Source of the DNA: Varroa destructor
Taxonomy: Eukaryota > Arthropoda > Arachnida > Mesostigmata > Varroidae
Direction: 5' to 3'
Length of the DNA: 64,000 nucleotides
Assembly: GCF_002443255.2 (NCBI RefSeq)
Contig: NW_019211456.1
Span: 12,298,229-12,362,228, forward strand
Positions 13,201-26,797 of the stretch are shown here, piece after piece. Below the pieces are notes generated by a model. The model did no database searches. It saw only the letters and a program-made list of their open reading frames with translations, and was not told the origin of the DNA. The translations under genes and the position numbers were made by a program. The stretch's first letter is position 1. Every line of letters begins with the position of its first letter.

Positions 13201-16200
13201 TATATAGACTGACTTGGTTCAAAGTACCGTTTGTGGTACGAACAAATACTAACATCTTGTAGGACTCAAGTAATAACGTCATGTATAGATATACGTTATT
13301 AGAAAACAGGGTCGATCAGCTAATTTGAAAGTTTCTTTCCGTTCCTAAAAATAAAGTCAATAAATTTTTAACCCTTAACTACTGGTTTTATTTCAAGGTT
13401 GAACCTCCAGCTTTAAAGTAACATCAATTCAGAATTATTAAGATCACAGTTAGCGTTTAAATACGAACGCACCAAACGACTTTCGGCTGTTGGCTTCTTA
13501 AGCTGATTCATTAGCAACATCATTCATTTTTAAAAATGTTTAAGTTCCAGCAAAGATTGCATAGTGGGCAGGCTGTGTCGACTGTACTCTTTACATGCGA
13601 CTTAAGCGTTAACGCTGCTTTTTTGCGGGGTTGAGATCAAAGAGGCGCATACAAGACCCTGTCACCTTCGCTGTTGCTGCTGTCAAATAACTGCAACTCA
13701 ATTGACAGGGATTATGCAGAAAGTTGGAGGGGAATCCGAATTTCGAGGGATTTGAGAAGATTAGAAGCACATATTTACGTCTAATTACTAAGAAACTCAG
13801 AATAGGCGGCAAGAATGACAAATTGCCCGTTTTCTGGAGCGAGAATGTTATCAGCTAACTCAGAAAGTTCGATGCACAAACGAGAGCTAGCCATCCAAGA
13901 GTTAGAAAAAAAAAAGATACAGAAACAAGGAATGTGCCTTCCGTATAAACTCAGTAAAAGTATCATTGGGAACCGATTACCTGTCTGTTGTTTGCTGCAG
14001 CCTACTCGACAGGACAGGAAGACACTTCGATAAAAAATTATCATCGGCGCTAAAAGAACAGATATTGCACGATAATTTCGAACGCAAAAAAAAACTCCTT
14101 ATAACGTTGACGTCTAGCTGTCTGCTAAGGAAGACCATTCATGGGGAAAGAAAGTAGTGCTATGCATTGCCAGAATTTGATGTGGGTCCCTTACTATAAA
14201 CTGCTCAAAGCCGGCCAGACTTTCAATGGAACTTCCTGCTTGCCTCAACTCATCAATCCAAGTAGAGAAATCCGGCGACATAAAGCGATATTGCAACATA
14301 ATAGTTGATGATTTTACGCGGCAAAGGTAACTTGGAGCCTAAAGGAAAGTTTCCCAACACCCGACTCACTCGCCAAACATCGGCTTTTCGAATTACGAAT
14401 CGTTTTAGTTCATGAAGCATATTTTGGCAAAAAGGCGATACAAAACGAAAGCAGGAATCAGGAGAACCGGTTGACGATTAGGTCATCTCTAAAAATGAAG
14501 GATACTATTATTAGGATTCGTATGTTACACGAACGCGAAGTGAAACTGATCAACACGAGTGCCACTCTTTATTAAAACATGCTTATTCTTTTAAAAGTTG
14601 TGCCAGTTCAAGATCAGCATAAAAAAAAAAAAAAAAACACATTACTCATAGAACTAAGAAGTCGACGAATATGAAAATCGAACACCCCACAAACGCGGGG
14701 TATTTTGATTATTGCACTCGTGTTTGAAGTTTCATCTTGGAGAAAGCACACGTTAATTCTGTCTTTAATGTGTTAAACTGCCACGTGACCCCCGCCTATT
14801 TGTTTCTTTGTTTTCACATGCATGCGTCCACATGCCTTAACGTTATTATCAAGTTTAGGAAATTATCGTTAGAAGTTAACGATAATTATAGACACTCTTA
14901 CTTCGAAATCGCATCTGGTCGGAACATCCGCTGATTTCTCAGAGCAAGGTCTGCTATGGGTAAATCTAAGAAAAGCTGCAATTTGGGCATCACGGAGCGC
15001 GCCTCAGATCATCTGACGGAATACGTAACTAAGCGTAGGTGCCTAGTGCAAATGGCTGGTAGTACCTTGGGCGTGGCGACGGTTCGGTAGCCGGATTTTT
15101 GAGTATTTGACGGTGGGGTGAGATTGATGACGTTAAAGAGCGGCGGAGTTTTTTTTTGAGCCTGCCCAACAGGGATGGGTTATTTATTAGATATCCGCTT
15201 ACTATAGTACTAGAGAAAAAAAATGCTTCAGCAGTAATATATAATACGTAAGACATTAGAATTATCGTTTAGCCTAGAATATGAGTTGCACACTAATAAA
15301 ATAGTTCGACATTTCTATTTTGCGATTCTACATGTTTTCGTGTCGCAAACATTAGATAAACATTTAGCCAGCTGTGATCAATTGTAAGGTACCTTGTATC
15401 GGTGCGATAATACAGGTAAATAATAATAAAAATAAAAAAAAAGTGAGGATTTCATTGTACGTCACCACGAAGATTCTCTTAGTTGGAATGGAAGAGTTAA
15501 ATTGTTGACAGTTACATCTTTATATTTTCTTATATGACTGACAAGTAGTGCTGGGAAAAATCTCTATATAATAAAGTATTTTTCCCATTTAGCTACATCT
15601 TTGCATTTAGCAAAACTAACCCCGTTTACGCACATCCCGCTTAATTAATCTCTCTTTTTTTGACCATTCATCACGTTGCCATACAACATATGACCTGCTC
15701 CCTCACCAAATCGTCGACTGCTTTTTCGTTCATATTTGCTATACTCATATATATATATATATATAGACTTAATTTAGTTGACGCTATCGAGCTGGGTAAC
15801 TCTGCTATCGGGCTTGTGTACCTTAGTTCGAGGTTTAGTCATAAGAGTCGTTACCGTTGTACGAACAGTTCGCGTAGGCGTCGGCCGAGAAGCGGACGTT
15901 TTAGAAATCGAAGTGTTCCCATTCGTTCCGGGAAGCGTGGAGGTGCGTGTCGACGAAAATATTGGCTTTCCACCGCTTTTCTATCGTCAACAGCGCGTGC
16001 ATTAGTCAGCGTATAAATATATCATCCACAACCGCATCCGAAGGAAAAATGTACGAAGGCAAAAGTTTCCAATAAGTAAATTTGTCTTTAGATAAATTCC
16101 TGCTTAAATCTTGTGTAATATCTAATTTTACTATGACTAAGTCAATTCACTGTTAAATAGATTGTATTGACGCCATCGTTTACGTGTATAGGACGGGTGT

Positions 16201-19200
16201 AACTGGCTTTGACACGATTATGTATATAAGCAGGCCTATGCTGACGCCGTTTTAACAAAGCATGCAGAAACTACGATATTTAATATTTCTTTAGGTGATG
16301 ATAATTAGAAGCTTGTTAGACATACTGCCACTACCGACTGAATGCAGGAACAGCAACAGTTAACAAAAAAAAAAAAAGATCTCTATAAGCTAATGAGATT
16401 AGAATCATGCGAAACGATAGGTAGATAATGTTATACTTACTGCCGCAGCATCCTTCGATGGCCTTGTGCTGTGTGAGCTAGCTACATTATTTAAAGTGGA
16501 TTTACTGGACAACGGTTTAGTCGTCGTTGATGATCGCACTTGAGGAAGTGTCTCTTCAGATCTAGTACTGTATTCCGTGCGAGTGATGACAATTCCTGTA
16601 GTCGTTGTGGCTCGAGTGGAAGGTGCCGGGCGTGGAGGACAGGGCGACGAGGATCCCTTGGTCGCTGTAAGCGTTGCCGACGGGCGAGGAATTATGCCTC
16701 CAGCACGGCGACTCATAGCCTGAAAATGGTATTCGTATATTTCGCGTATATAAAGCATTTCTATAACAAAGCCTAAAGACTGCCAGTCACGGACGAAGGT
16801 TTTGTTTATACTGGAACCTGCATACAGTATGTAGATAGCAGTTTCATATAACTGGCAGGCGACTAAACTACGATAGGACGCAATGCGACTTCTCACCACT
16901 TATACGAGAACCGGGTTTAAAGATAAATGGCTACTACTTAGGATGATGAAAATAAATCTCCAGTTTTAGGCCAATCAAGGGCCAACCGCTGGCCGTTCAT
17001 TAGCAGAATATTACAAAGCCTTTCAGTTGTTCATTGACTAAATATCGTAAGTTAAATGATCTCGGCCAGCTAAGTAAAATGTGCCGCGTGATTGCTTAAA
17101 AATTCGAGCCATTTATATAGCTTCAACGACAGCTATACTCATGAATATCGATAGTTTTTCCAAAAAGCTAGTCCATTTAATCACCTACAATTTGAAAAGT
17201 CTATTAATAACGTGCGGTAGCGCGCACCGCCTGTCTTACAATGATACTATAGTTACACTTGCAGATGTTAGGTACATACTTGATGGGTGTTACCCGGGGC
17301 ACCGTTTGATTATTGCTGCACACTGATTAGTGAGGAAAATATCAGCAGTAAATTGTAAAATTTTTTGACTTAGATGCGACAACACTCGTGGCTGTCGTTA
17401 TAATGCTGTTTAATAACGGTGTTTTTAAACTCTATCATCAATGCCAAGGAAGCGTTACAGCCATCGCTTTCGGCCCCATTTCTAAGCATCAAATTTACAT
17501 ACAGGCACACGTAGAGCATATCGATTCAGCTCAACGCTTCAATGGTATCAGGACCGTCCTACATACACCTTCGCGTGAAAAAAAGAATATCATTCGGTTA
17601 GGACAACTAAACCCACTAACAAATAGCTCAATCTAGCTTCTGCGACTTCATCACACAGATTCCTAATAAGTAATGAGGACAACCTTCCCAATAAATCGCA
17701 TTAACACAGGCGCTAGTAGCGTTAGTAAATTGAGTTTGTGAAAGTAAACAGTAGCCCTTTCGTTCAGGAAGCAAAAAAAGAGGAAAAGTAAGGCTAAAAA
17801 ACTTTACAATTCCCGAATCATGAATTCTATACAGACATCCATATAAAAATCAGGTGTCGACGGGCTGTTACGTATACTCGTCCAGAGACAAAAATTAAGA
17901 TAAATTACCCGTAGAACGTTACGACGTAAGCTACTGCCGGAAAAACCTCTATCAATATTTAATGAAGTGTGTTTTAAGTCTGCCAAGAAAATTCGCCGTA
18001 TTTTGCCTAAATAAGTCTTCTTCTAGGATATATATATATATCCTAGAAGATATATCTATATCTTTTTCTATATCTGAAACACTGCTGCATGTAATTCTAG
18101 CGTAAATGCCGGTCGGCGTAAGGATTAATGGAAACAAGCCAGTATGATAGAGCACTTAATAGAAAGACGTTTGCATATGAGAGATATGGCTGAGATTTTT
18201 GTCGTCGATTCGTTGAGTAGCTGAGCAGAACCAACTAGCTGGAATCGTGATCATATGGGACCAAACGGCCTCCTTGTAACTGGCCCACCAGAGCGAACAG
18301 GACTGCCTAACTGTCCTCTCTGCAGCTCTCATTATCAGAGTTTTTAAGGCCGGCGAGTCTGCGGTTCCCAGACCACTGTTATCATGGTCATAAGGCTAAC
18401 GGACGCGAACTATCGTTTAAAATAACGAACCTTTTCGGTACGGCCAATAACCCGGTTCTGTTTGTACATGCCAAATTAGCATACTTGACATGAGTAAACG
18501 CGTTGACTCGAAATTCTTAAAATAATCATGCGTGGTAAAATAATAATAATAATAAAATGACCGTAGTCAAGTAATGCATGTCGTAACATAGCGTGGGCAA
18601 AGTCGCCCTAGTTCCAGTGATATTGGCGTATTGATTTGCTTGTACGACGAATAGACGCCAAGATACGTAGTGAACAATTTTCGTCCTCCATGCGAGAAAA
18701 ATGTTCCTCAGTAATTGCCAAAGCAATAGTACTAGCCGCGGTCGATATACCTTAATGCCGATGTCTCAAGCTTCCTTTCAACATAAGAAGCTGCGTTGCA
18801 ATCATTTTTGCCCTTTATGGGTATGCATATAATCCAGGCACGGTAGCCTAGAATGATAGCACGAATCGACACTCGACGGTTTTGCCAGCAAACTCAATGT
18901 GGGCCAGACAACCCAAGAGAATAATGAATCTAACTGAGTACAGCATTCGTATGTAGAATTTTTCCAAATTACTTCGAATCACTGTCGTGAAGCTGCCTCA
19001 TTTATAAAAACTTAATTCAATCCGACGCCTTTGTATTTAAAGTTATCATGATTGTTCGAACATAAGTTCACGTTCATTTCGTCTAATGCTACATTCATAG
19101 TAACCATTGACCCGTTAAGCAACAGCTAGCTCCACGTTCAACGCGTACACTGACGTCGGCCGCCGTTGATTTCAGTAATTTTGGTCGACAAAACCTCGAT

Positions 19201-22200
19201 CATTTGAAAAGGGGCATAGTTCTGCTGTGTCGTTTCAGAATGCCTGCCAATATTGTACAGGTTTCAAAAGTGCACCAAAGCTCCTCGGCTTTTTCATATA
19301 TAACAACGCCTTTCATCGCACATGTGCGTTGCGTGTGTTGCAGAAATAAATCACGCATACTAGAGCTTCTGATGTATTTATATAAGGTCACTCGTTATAT
19401 GGCTTGTACCACATCACCGTTTACACAGATCACACAGGTTCCATTACACAATAGCTATTGAGAGAAATCGACTTTTGCTAGAACCGAGTTTACTGCTACG
19501 TTAAATAATAGGGCATTCTATACGACGATGTCTTCTTTAATTAAATTGTGTTGCTACATAACAAGCTAGCCCACATAGATCAGCAGATAGCCCTCCAACA
19601 TGTCCAAATACGCTTTTAAGACTCATAATTTTATTGCTACTAGCGTGAGCTACGCGCTATGGATTATATATTGCATTACGTGTAGATACAGAGCCATAAA
19701 AAATCAAACTGGTAATTGTGTTGCTAAGAGAATATAGATCTTAAAGAAGGCGCGAGTCTGGTGTATGTCTATCGCCTATTGTTAGAAACAGGCTATTTGT
19801 ATTTATAGGCCTTTAGACACTCGACTAATTTACCGCCAGCGGTCGCACTTGGCAGAACTTGAAACCAGCTCGCTCAGTTTCACCAGATCCCTTAAGTAAG
19901 TGCTACATGATTGAAAGCTGTCAAATTTACGTTTGACACAAACCTAACCTGGTCCTGCACATGTGCTTAGAGATACAGATAGACTATTTTCCTGTCCTAT
20001 GGTTTACTAAGTGACTTACATCCACTACTTGCTCTGCTTGTTGGAAGCTGTTAACAAGTATTTTGTAAATCTTCACCCAAGCTTGAATCGATAGGTGATT
20101 CGGCAATACTCCATAATGGCCGGCAGCCAATTGGCTGCTGGCCACAGAGATATATGACAATATTCTTTTTCATCTCCAGTATTTCCGGTAGACAAACCAG
20201 GCAAAGCAAATTAGCCGATCTGCTCTACGTCCTGCTCTCGTAAAAAGGAAGGGATTTTGCACCCTATGGGCCAGTTAGTCCATTGCTCGTGTCCGATCGA
20301 TATAAGCGATATTTTATCCATTGGAGAGGAATTGTCGTAAAGAGGTGTTGGCTCGTAGCTAACGTTGTGGTCAACTAGCAACAGCTGTGGTATTGGTTAC
20401 TTCAAATTTTTCGACTGCTTGCGGCCTCTCCCCTGCCGATGGCTCGCTGTTTATCTTTTCGTTTACGTCCGGTCTGATCACGTTCCCTGCCAGTCTTGCT
20501 ATTGTTAACTAGCTAATGACCACAAAGCAAGCGTCCGTGCGGTCCTTTATAACTATATAGTGTCGTTTGTGCCGTCAAACTATTGCATTTCGCAATTATT
20601 CATTCCCCACATTGCCCCTGCTTTACGGCCCGAATCAGCTTCGTTTGCGGTAGTATAAGTGCAGGCGCCATTGCGCTTAATCGCAGCAGCGTACCTGTCG
20701 CGACTTTTCTAGTTGTATCGAAGTTAGCATTTATGGCAATCTAACTATCCCCCTAGCAAGCGAGAAAAAAACATTTGCCCCACTCCTTAGTCATTTCCGC
20801 TGACCTTCTTTACGATCGTACAGCGTCGATTCGGCCGCAGCACTATTATTGTACTAATGGTACTATAATACTAAATGTAGTGTCACTCCGGCAGAATCCC
20901 GTCCTTCCTGGCGTTTCTCGCATTCTACGATATAAGGTCGCTAGACCTGGCTAGCATAGCGTAATGCTCGGAGCATACCAGCAATCAAACGATTGTTTTG
21001 GCGGCTACTTCAAACACTTTCAGCCACACAAGCCGTTAGCGACGGCTGATCACCATTGCATCACGTTATGGCAGCAAAATGGCTGGTTCTACATCCCGCA
21101 TCAACGAGGTGTTTACGTATTTAGATTTAGTTGCATCATTGTGTTCGCTAAGCATAGCGAACATTAATTAGCTTACTATGATATTCAGTTGGTGATGTGT
21201 CTTGGACGCCCAAAAGTCAACGGTTTCCTTTGAGTTAGGCCGAATAGGCAAAACATCGCATGTAGGATATAGCGGCACCACGGTTTTTCGACATCTGCCC
21301 TTCATTTCCACATTTAAAGGTAACATATAACAGGCTATAGTGTATCTGATTCTGTTATTAACAGGCCAGATCTGCGATATGCCCTACGATGACGTGAGAT
21401 CTGTGTTTGTTATAGCAATGTACTCTAATCGTGTACCCACCAAATTTCTCTAGTGTGTAGGAAATAATAATAGGGAGCCAAGATGCACTGCTCCAGACTT
21501 CTGCAGTCAATTAATCGGCTCTTGCTTTAGACGACAATCGATTCACGAATTATAACAAAGCCAAGTGACAGGAGAATTCAACGAACGAACGACCGTACGG
21601 TATATCGTTTCGAAATGAATTGGACAGCTCTTGTCCTGCTATCCTAGAACAGTGTGCACACATCCAACGGCAGACCGTTATCTTATGCTCTAGACGTTAC
21701 TGATTGCAATGGCGGCCACCTATAGGTCGCGATGGGACTTCCTGAACATAGTCAAATGACTACTTACTACATAATGAACAATTTTTTTTCTAAGACGCTT
21801 CGATTAAAAACGGAATCCAGAAACAAAAGCAAAGCAAGAGAGAGCAATGAAATGAGGAAAAACAATGCTAAATAAGGCTGAATTGCTTTTCGTTTCGTGT
21901 ACATCCATTCTATCAGAGTAGTGTGACGTAAATATGTTTTGCAATAGTCGTGTAACAATGTTCTACGATGCAAAGAAAAAGAGACAAACCATCTTTCACT
22001 CGCTCGAACGGATTAGTCTTTACAATGTCTGTGTATATGCGTGAAGTTCATGATGAATGAAGTCCAGTTCAACATGTTTACGTTAGTAGAACGGAAATCA
22101 TCTATGGAAATAATAATATGGCACATCAGCTCGAGAACCTCACTTACAATCAATGCGCTCTTATAGATTACTTTGGCATATCATTTTTAGTCCGATGATA

Positions 22201-25200
22201 CAAACGATAACCATCGTATGTTCAAAAAATATCTTGGATCACAATTAATTTCTTTGTATGCCTGGTATAAACCTATAAAAACTTGGACTGCACGTATGTG
22301 AAGCTTGTATTTGTGTGCACTAAAACGTTACTTAATGCGCAAGTTGTTGTCTTAATCGAGCTTAATACAGTCGTCTAACCTGTAGAACATTGATACCTTT
22401 TGATACGGTCAATACGGTTTGAGCTTGCTCTTAGTAAGTCCAAATTTAATGTTTTTAGATGATACAACAATACCGTCAATTGCATCTGCTTAGATAGCTA
22501 GACGTACGTACACGTACACGAAACCTTTCTCCCTTTCTTAAAGCTAGCCGCCTTTCCAGGAAGAGACCGTGTCAGTCAATATGATCAGTCTGCTTTTTTC
22601 CTAAACCAATATGAGCCCTTTAAAAATGTATACGAGTGATGTCTCCTCAAATCGTTCTAGTGCATCATGTTTCTTATGGCACAGAGTCACTTTACCACTA
22701 CTACTGAATGATTGTTATTATCAATGGTGTTATTGAATGTTAGAACGCTAAACTGATACGTATAAGGAAATTCGTCTCGCCTAGCCTATACGAAAGGCAA
22801 AAACGAGTTAAAATCAAACCGTACAGACTCATATTAGCTTTTCATATATATCTCTGTGTTGACACGTGATAAAGGTGTCACCGCTGCGTATGTAGCGGCG
22901 CCACATCGAATAGGTTCTAGTTTGTATAGCTTTAATTTTATAGTCCTACTTTTGATAAATGAACAATCTGTATGCATTACTGATTCCATGAAGTAGTCGG
23001 TCGGGTTTTGCGGGCAGCTGCCGCCTACAAGAATATGGAACAGATATATGGATGAGAGAATATACATAGTCGCTGTTCACTCGAATAATCGCCCAGAGTG
23101 GCTGTCTGAGTACTTTGTAAACATTGACCCTTCAGACTCCCGCGTAGCTCTGAAAACCCGTTACTGAACCATATCTGATTGTTCGAACAGATGCAACGGT
23201 TGGCGCCAGGTCGTCTGACCACAACTGCGTACGCGGTTTTTACCGTAGACCGAATGTTATATGTACTTCTAGAGTACATATTTCCTATTTTCGATGCCAT
23301 TGACAATATTAAATGTTCTTCTGCATTTTCGCTGATCATTATCATCGACCGATTTGGCAGCGTCATCGCTAATAAACAACAAACAAGAGTGCCGTACGGA
23401 ACTGCCTACATCAGGAACGTTCCTGGCACATGTAGGTGCTCGCTAATTTCGAAAAGTGTTCTTGTCTGATGTACCACGTTGTCGATTTCTTGTTCTTCTA
23501 TCTAGCTGGTACCACACCTACTTGCTTTTAGCTGACAATGTCCTGTTTAAGTAACGTGTTCTGCGTGAAGAACATAACATCTGCGTTTATGTAAGCACTA
23601 TATGCGCGTTCTTATCGTTAAACGTCAGAAGCCTCCAACTCCGACTAGTTACTGGCGCTCAGCATGAAGGGAACCCGTAGGTGGAGAAAGTGTCGAATCC
23701 AAATTCAAATTTTAGCCTAGGATGAGGCGTACGTGTAACCACTAACCCTCGAGCTCACGCCCTATTGTTAGTCTGATGTACGGTCAATATCTTTTCAGTG
23801 CCTTGCATTAGGCAACTGCGTGCAAAGCAGAGCCCGATGCCTGTAGACGCAAAGCTAACGCGACGCGATTACTCATCGTTGTGATTGATAGAATACGACT
23901 TCTATCCAAGGTCATTTTACCACTGGTTAACACACAATGAAGAAAGTACTAACGAAGAATCGGTGCTGACACAGTTCTATACATAAACAGATTTTAAAGT
24001 ACAAATCGTTCGTGACCGTGTTCACATTGTTTCCGTTTGGCATCCGACAGCAATAATAAATCGGTAAGAAGGCGAACTTAAAAACGTGTAAAAATAGCAG
24101 TTCCACAAAAAAGGGACGCATTTAATAGATACGCGAGCAACGTATCTAGATACGCCTATGTATTTAGCGAATAACGAGGTGGTGCCTCTATGATGCTCGA
24201 TTCACATGGGACACCAAATTTGCGTTCTGTTAATCAAAATATGCTTGAAAACTCGTTCGTATCAAACGGCCGAACCATTCCTCATCCGATTAGGAGCCTT
24301 GGGTGTCTTTTTTCAACTATTAGGATAACATAATCGTTTTGAATGGAGCTATTGAACAACCGTATTATATACCCAACTACACATGAGCCATACTAGAGGA
24401 TTGTATACACAAAATGCGAAGTCATATTATAGCTAAGTAAATACCCAAGATAATTGTGCTCTATAATCGATTTTGATTAAATCTGCTACTCACTGATGCA
24501 ATTTGAGAGTCACAGGTAATATTACTTTTTCTTTTTTTATTATTAATAGGGTATTATAACTAGAGATAATAGGAATGAATAATATTATTAATAGGATATA
24601 ATTTAACCACGAACTAAAAAACTGACGTTAGATTTGGTACGTTTAACCTGCAAGTGCGTCAATAAATAGAACCAGATAAATATTTAAAACCCCTCGGTGG
24701 CTGAGAAGGTTAAAATGAGCTCATTGAAGATATAAAAATTTGTCGTTTAGCGGAATTCGCTACCTTGAATGCTTCATCTGAGCTGGACTGTTTTCGTCAA
24801 GTTTTGTAAAGCCAGTTAGTTATCCAATGTACATGGTATGAAAAACAAATGTATGGTATTCACCAGATTCAAATTATCTACTGAATTCAATGAATGAGAA
24901 CTACATAAGGCGATACTTCAAAACTAGGTCACCTCTAGCTAATGGTACAGCTTTTCAATCTAATAATACGGAAGACTTCGTAATTATCTTGCTTATTTGG
25001 AGTTTAATTTGGGGCCCAGTGCGTCGGCTGCTCATGAGCAACAGAAAATGTAGCAAATTGCAAACATTTACAGGCCGTCTGGTAAAAGCAGATTCATTAC
25101 GGATACAAATTTTTTAAAAATACATCTTTTTGATGTAGATAATACTTTTCCGAACTTTAAATGACATATAAGATTTCTGTGCGAAGAGCAGAATCCATTA

Positions 25201-26634
25201 TAACTGGCAGAAAACAATTGCGGCTACCATCGTGCGTTTGAAGGCGCTATAGGTCACGCGGATAATCGTTGAGGAAAACACCTCAGTCGTGAAGGCCACC
25301 CACGCCAAACAATTCATTTGACAAAGAACACTCGAAGAGCTAAAACTGTTATACTGATAGACCGGACGATGATGGCAAGAGGCTGAACTGCTAACAGAGA
25401 AATCTGCCGCCGTAACAGATGCGGATGAAATCGAAGAATGAAAATAACGCAGGTTGACAAGCCGGACAATCGCTACGGCTGCTGCTGCTGCAGGTACTTC
25501 AACTGCGCGATTCGACACGCCTTAAACAATATATTGAGATAAATCGATATTGATATGTGAAAATGTGCTACGTATTTGTTGATGATCCGCTAATGTTGTT
25601 ATGGAAATTACGCTTCTTTTGTAATGTTGATATCTACTGATTGTTATCACCTGTACGACCAATATAATACGCCCCATGTGTCTGGAATTAGCTAACAAGG
25701 GGCACAGCAGTAGCAGTGAATTGTAGTGACAAAATTACGATTGTTGTGTAAATGACTTTATTCAATAGTTCCGCGTTTTGAACATCGAATCTTCCGGTTT
25801 GTGATACCAGCTGTTGTTACCTAAGAATATATAGGGAAAAGCCGTGTTTATATAGGCTAAATGGTTAGTTTCTGACATTATAGAGCTACAATAAACGTGT
25901 GAAGACAAACGAGCAACAAGTGTTTTCTTCACTGATAACTCGAAAGACTTTACCATTGCTTAAATCTGACCCGAAGTATCGCTGTCAACTATAAATTATC
26001 GCTGAGCACTTTTCGAATTACTCGAACAGAGCAATGTTGGTCATTTAGATTATAATCGCAATACGTACATGTCTGTCTTGACGTAATTTTGTACACAAAA
26101 TAACAATTTCTAGTCTAGGGGCGAATTTCGTGTGACCTCAACACATGAAGGCTAAGTGCCGTTCTGAGTCTCCAAGCTCCCGACACATCTGTTTACTAAG
26201 ATACGTGTTGCACACGCTACTATGGTATCGGTTGTCTTGCTCTAGGTGCTGTGGTCTTCGGTTGGTACTTCAGCACAACGATGTCCTCAAATACCAACGA
26301 AAACTGGAATCAACAGAATTCGTAGCTAGATCAAACTTACTTTAAGTTTAGTGACGGAACACTTTGATACTCGGTAGACCAGTTGACAATAATTGTTTTA
26401 TAGATAAAAATCTGTTTAACTCACGTTTTTCGAAGATAAAACGCTCTCTTGCAGTTATCTTAGGCGGATTACTAACCGGCTCACTCGGTTACAAAACGCG
26501 CACAAGCGAAGGGTATTAAATCGACCGTTTCCAGCATAAGAACAAAACTTCAAGCTTACTTTGCTTGCCCAGCTTGTACGAGCGCTCGAAACAGTGTCCT
26601 TCGATGAACTACCATTAAGAAGTAGGCTACCCAT
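10245..26634 (-). CDS. ZC2HC1A: ZC2HC1-family C2HC zinc-finger protein with Ser/Thr-rich N-terminus
   Basis: The molecular role of this family is little known. Exons in reading order: 26634-26560, 16719-16441, 15980-15822, 11784-11480, 11176-11005 and 10520-10245. Phases are 0, 0, 0, 2 and 0, and all junctions are GT-AG. The product is about 421 residues. Exons 5 and 6 hold the two diagnostic C-x2-C-x12-H-x3-C fingers, CDICKRGFLPERLDKH.. and CPHCGRKFNEGAAERH... Between them lie RKVFNAIKMRTAGTE, SNWRAKHEEFLRNIREAKK and a GGKLSDLPPPPP segment, the order seen in ZC2HC1A/B. Exons 1-4 are low-complexity, Ser/Thr/Arg/Pro-rich and probably disordered. Exon 1 (MGSLLLNGSSSKDTV..., 25 codons, donor AAA before GTAAGC) was found by splice site and phase alone, and exon 3 has a second phase-0 donor at 15855. 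Exon 6 either ends at the TAA or splices at 10281 (CCG before GTAAAT). Exons 4-6 are firm. Exons 1-3 are inferred. Confidence 0.82.
10400..10431. repeat. dispersed 32-bp direct repeat, coding copy
   Basis: This part of ZC2HC1 exon 6 encodes the KLSDLPPPP segment. It recurs at 11819-11850 in the same orientation with one mismatch in 32 bases. Confidence 0.9.
11341..11357 (+). repeat. (AAT)n microsatellite in intron
   Basis: Five to six ATA/AAT units between ZC2HC1 exons 4 and 5. Confidence 0.8.
11819..11850. repeat. dispersed 32-bp direct repeat, intronic copy
   Basis: Matches 31 of 32 bases of 10400-10431. It lies in the intron just upstream (in reading order) of the exon 4 acceptor at 11784. 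Read on the minus strand, the difference is synonymous (TTA to TTG, Leu). The copy is out of frame with exon 4 and is not part of the model. Confidence 0.9.
12219..12518 (-). other. unassigned open frame in ZC2HC1 intron 3
   Basis: An ATG at 12518 opens a 99-codon frame (133 codons if an earlier in-frame start at about 12620 is used), reading MSNVQPLQVTDIEDQYPL and onward. A hydrophobic part FKGLFTALFLLG follows. No domain is recognised. Such a length is near what chance gives in a 64-kb window. It could be an alternative exon or nothing. Confidence 0.15.
14861..14887. repeat. perfect hairpin, 11-bp arms, 5-base loop
   Basis: Arm AATTATCGTTA (14861-14871), loop GAAGT, complementary arm 14877-14887. 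It lies inside ZC2HC1 intron 3. Confidence 0.85.
15747..15766 (+). repeat. (TA)n microsatellite
   Basis: About 9 TA/AT units, a few bases beyond the alternative end (in-frame TAA at 15774-15776) of ZC2HC1 exon 3. Confidence 0.85.
18019..18050. repeat. perfect 32-base palindrome
   Basis: Arms TCTTCTAGGA and TCCTAGAAGA flank (TA)n, and every position pairs from 18019/18050 to the centre. Confidence 0.9.
21142..21163. repeat. hairpin, 9-bp arms, 4-base loop
   Basis: TGTTCGCTA, loop AGCA, TAGCGAACA. It is within ZC2HC1 intron 1. Confidence 0.8.
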
Positions 26635-26797
26635 AAGCGACACGGGTTGAAGAACGTCGAAATACACTGTCCGACAGCTGGACGATCACCCGCTGCTGGT
26701 CGTTGTATACTCCCAAAAATGGTTCCCCACAGCTACTATAGCAGCCGTCGATTTAGTGGGCTCGTGTGTCTTCGCCTTGGAAAGAGCAAGGAGAGCA

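Larger units (their letters stand above)
16720..26559. other. ZC2HC1 intron 1, no other gene supported
   Basis: About 9.8 kb of AT-rich DNA between proposed exons 1 and 2. It contains a 32-base AT-centred palindrome (18019-18050), short (ATA)n runs at 18539 and several chance-level open frames. The longest distinctive one is an Ala/Ser-rich minus-strand frame at 25198-25518 that lacks an ATG. Confidence 0.4.

Noticed and set aside
13600..14300. Cluster of overlapping open frames on both strands
   Set aside because: All are 60-90 codons, mutually overlapping and without splice partners. This is the chance level for AT-rich DNA.
15778..16005. Plus-strand Val/Leu-rich frame
   Set aside because: It is the shadow of ZC2HC1 exon 3, whose minus-strand Ser/Thr-rich frame has an acceptor, a branch-point-like CTGACTAAT and matching phase.
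20112..20139. GC-containing palindrome GCAGCCAATTGGCTGC, considered as a transposon end or factor site
   Set aside because: It is isolated and short, with a mismatch just outside the 16-base core. No second copy was noticed.
25198..25518. Ala/Ser-rich minus-strand frame
   Set aside because: It has no ATG (starts with GTG), no acceptor in front and no recognisable domain. The alanine run comes from a short GCA repeat.
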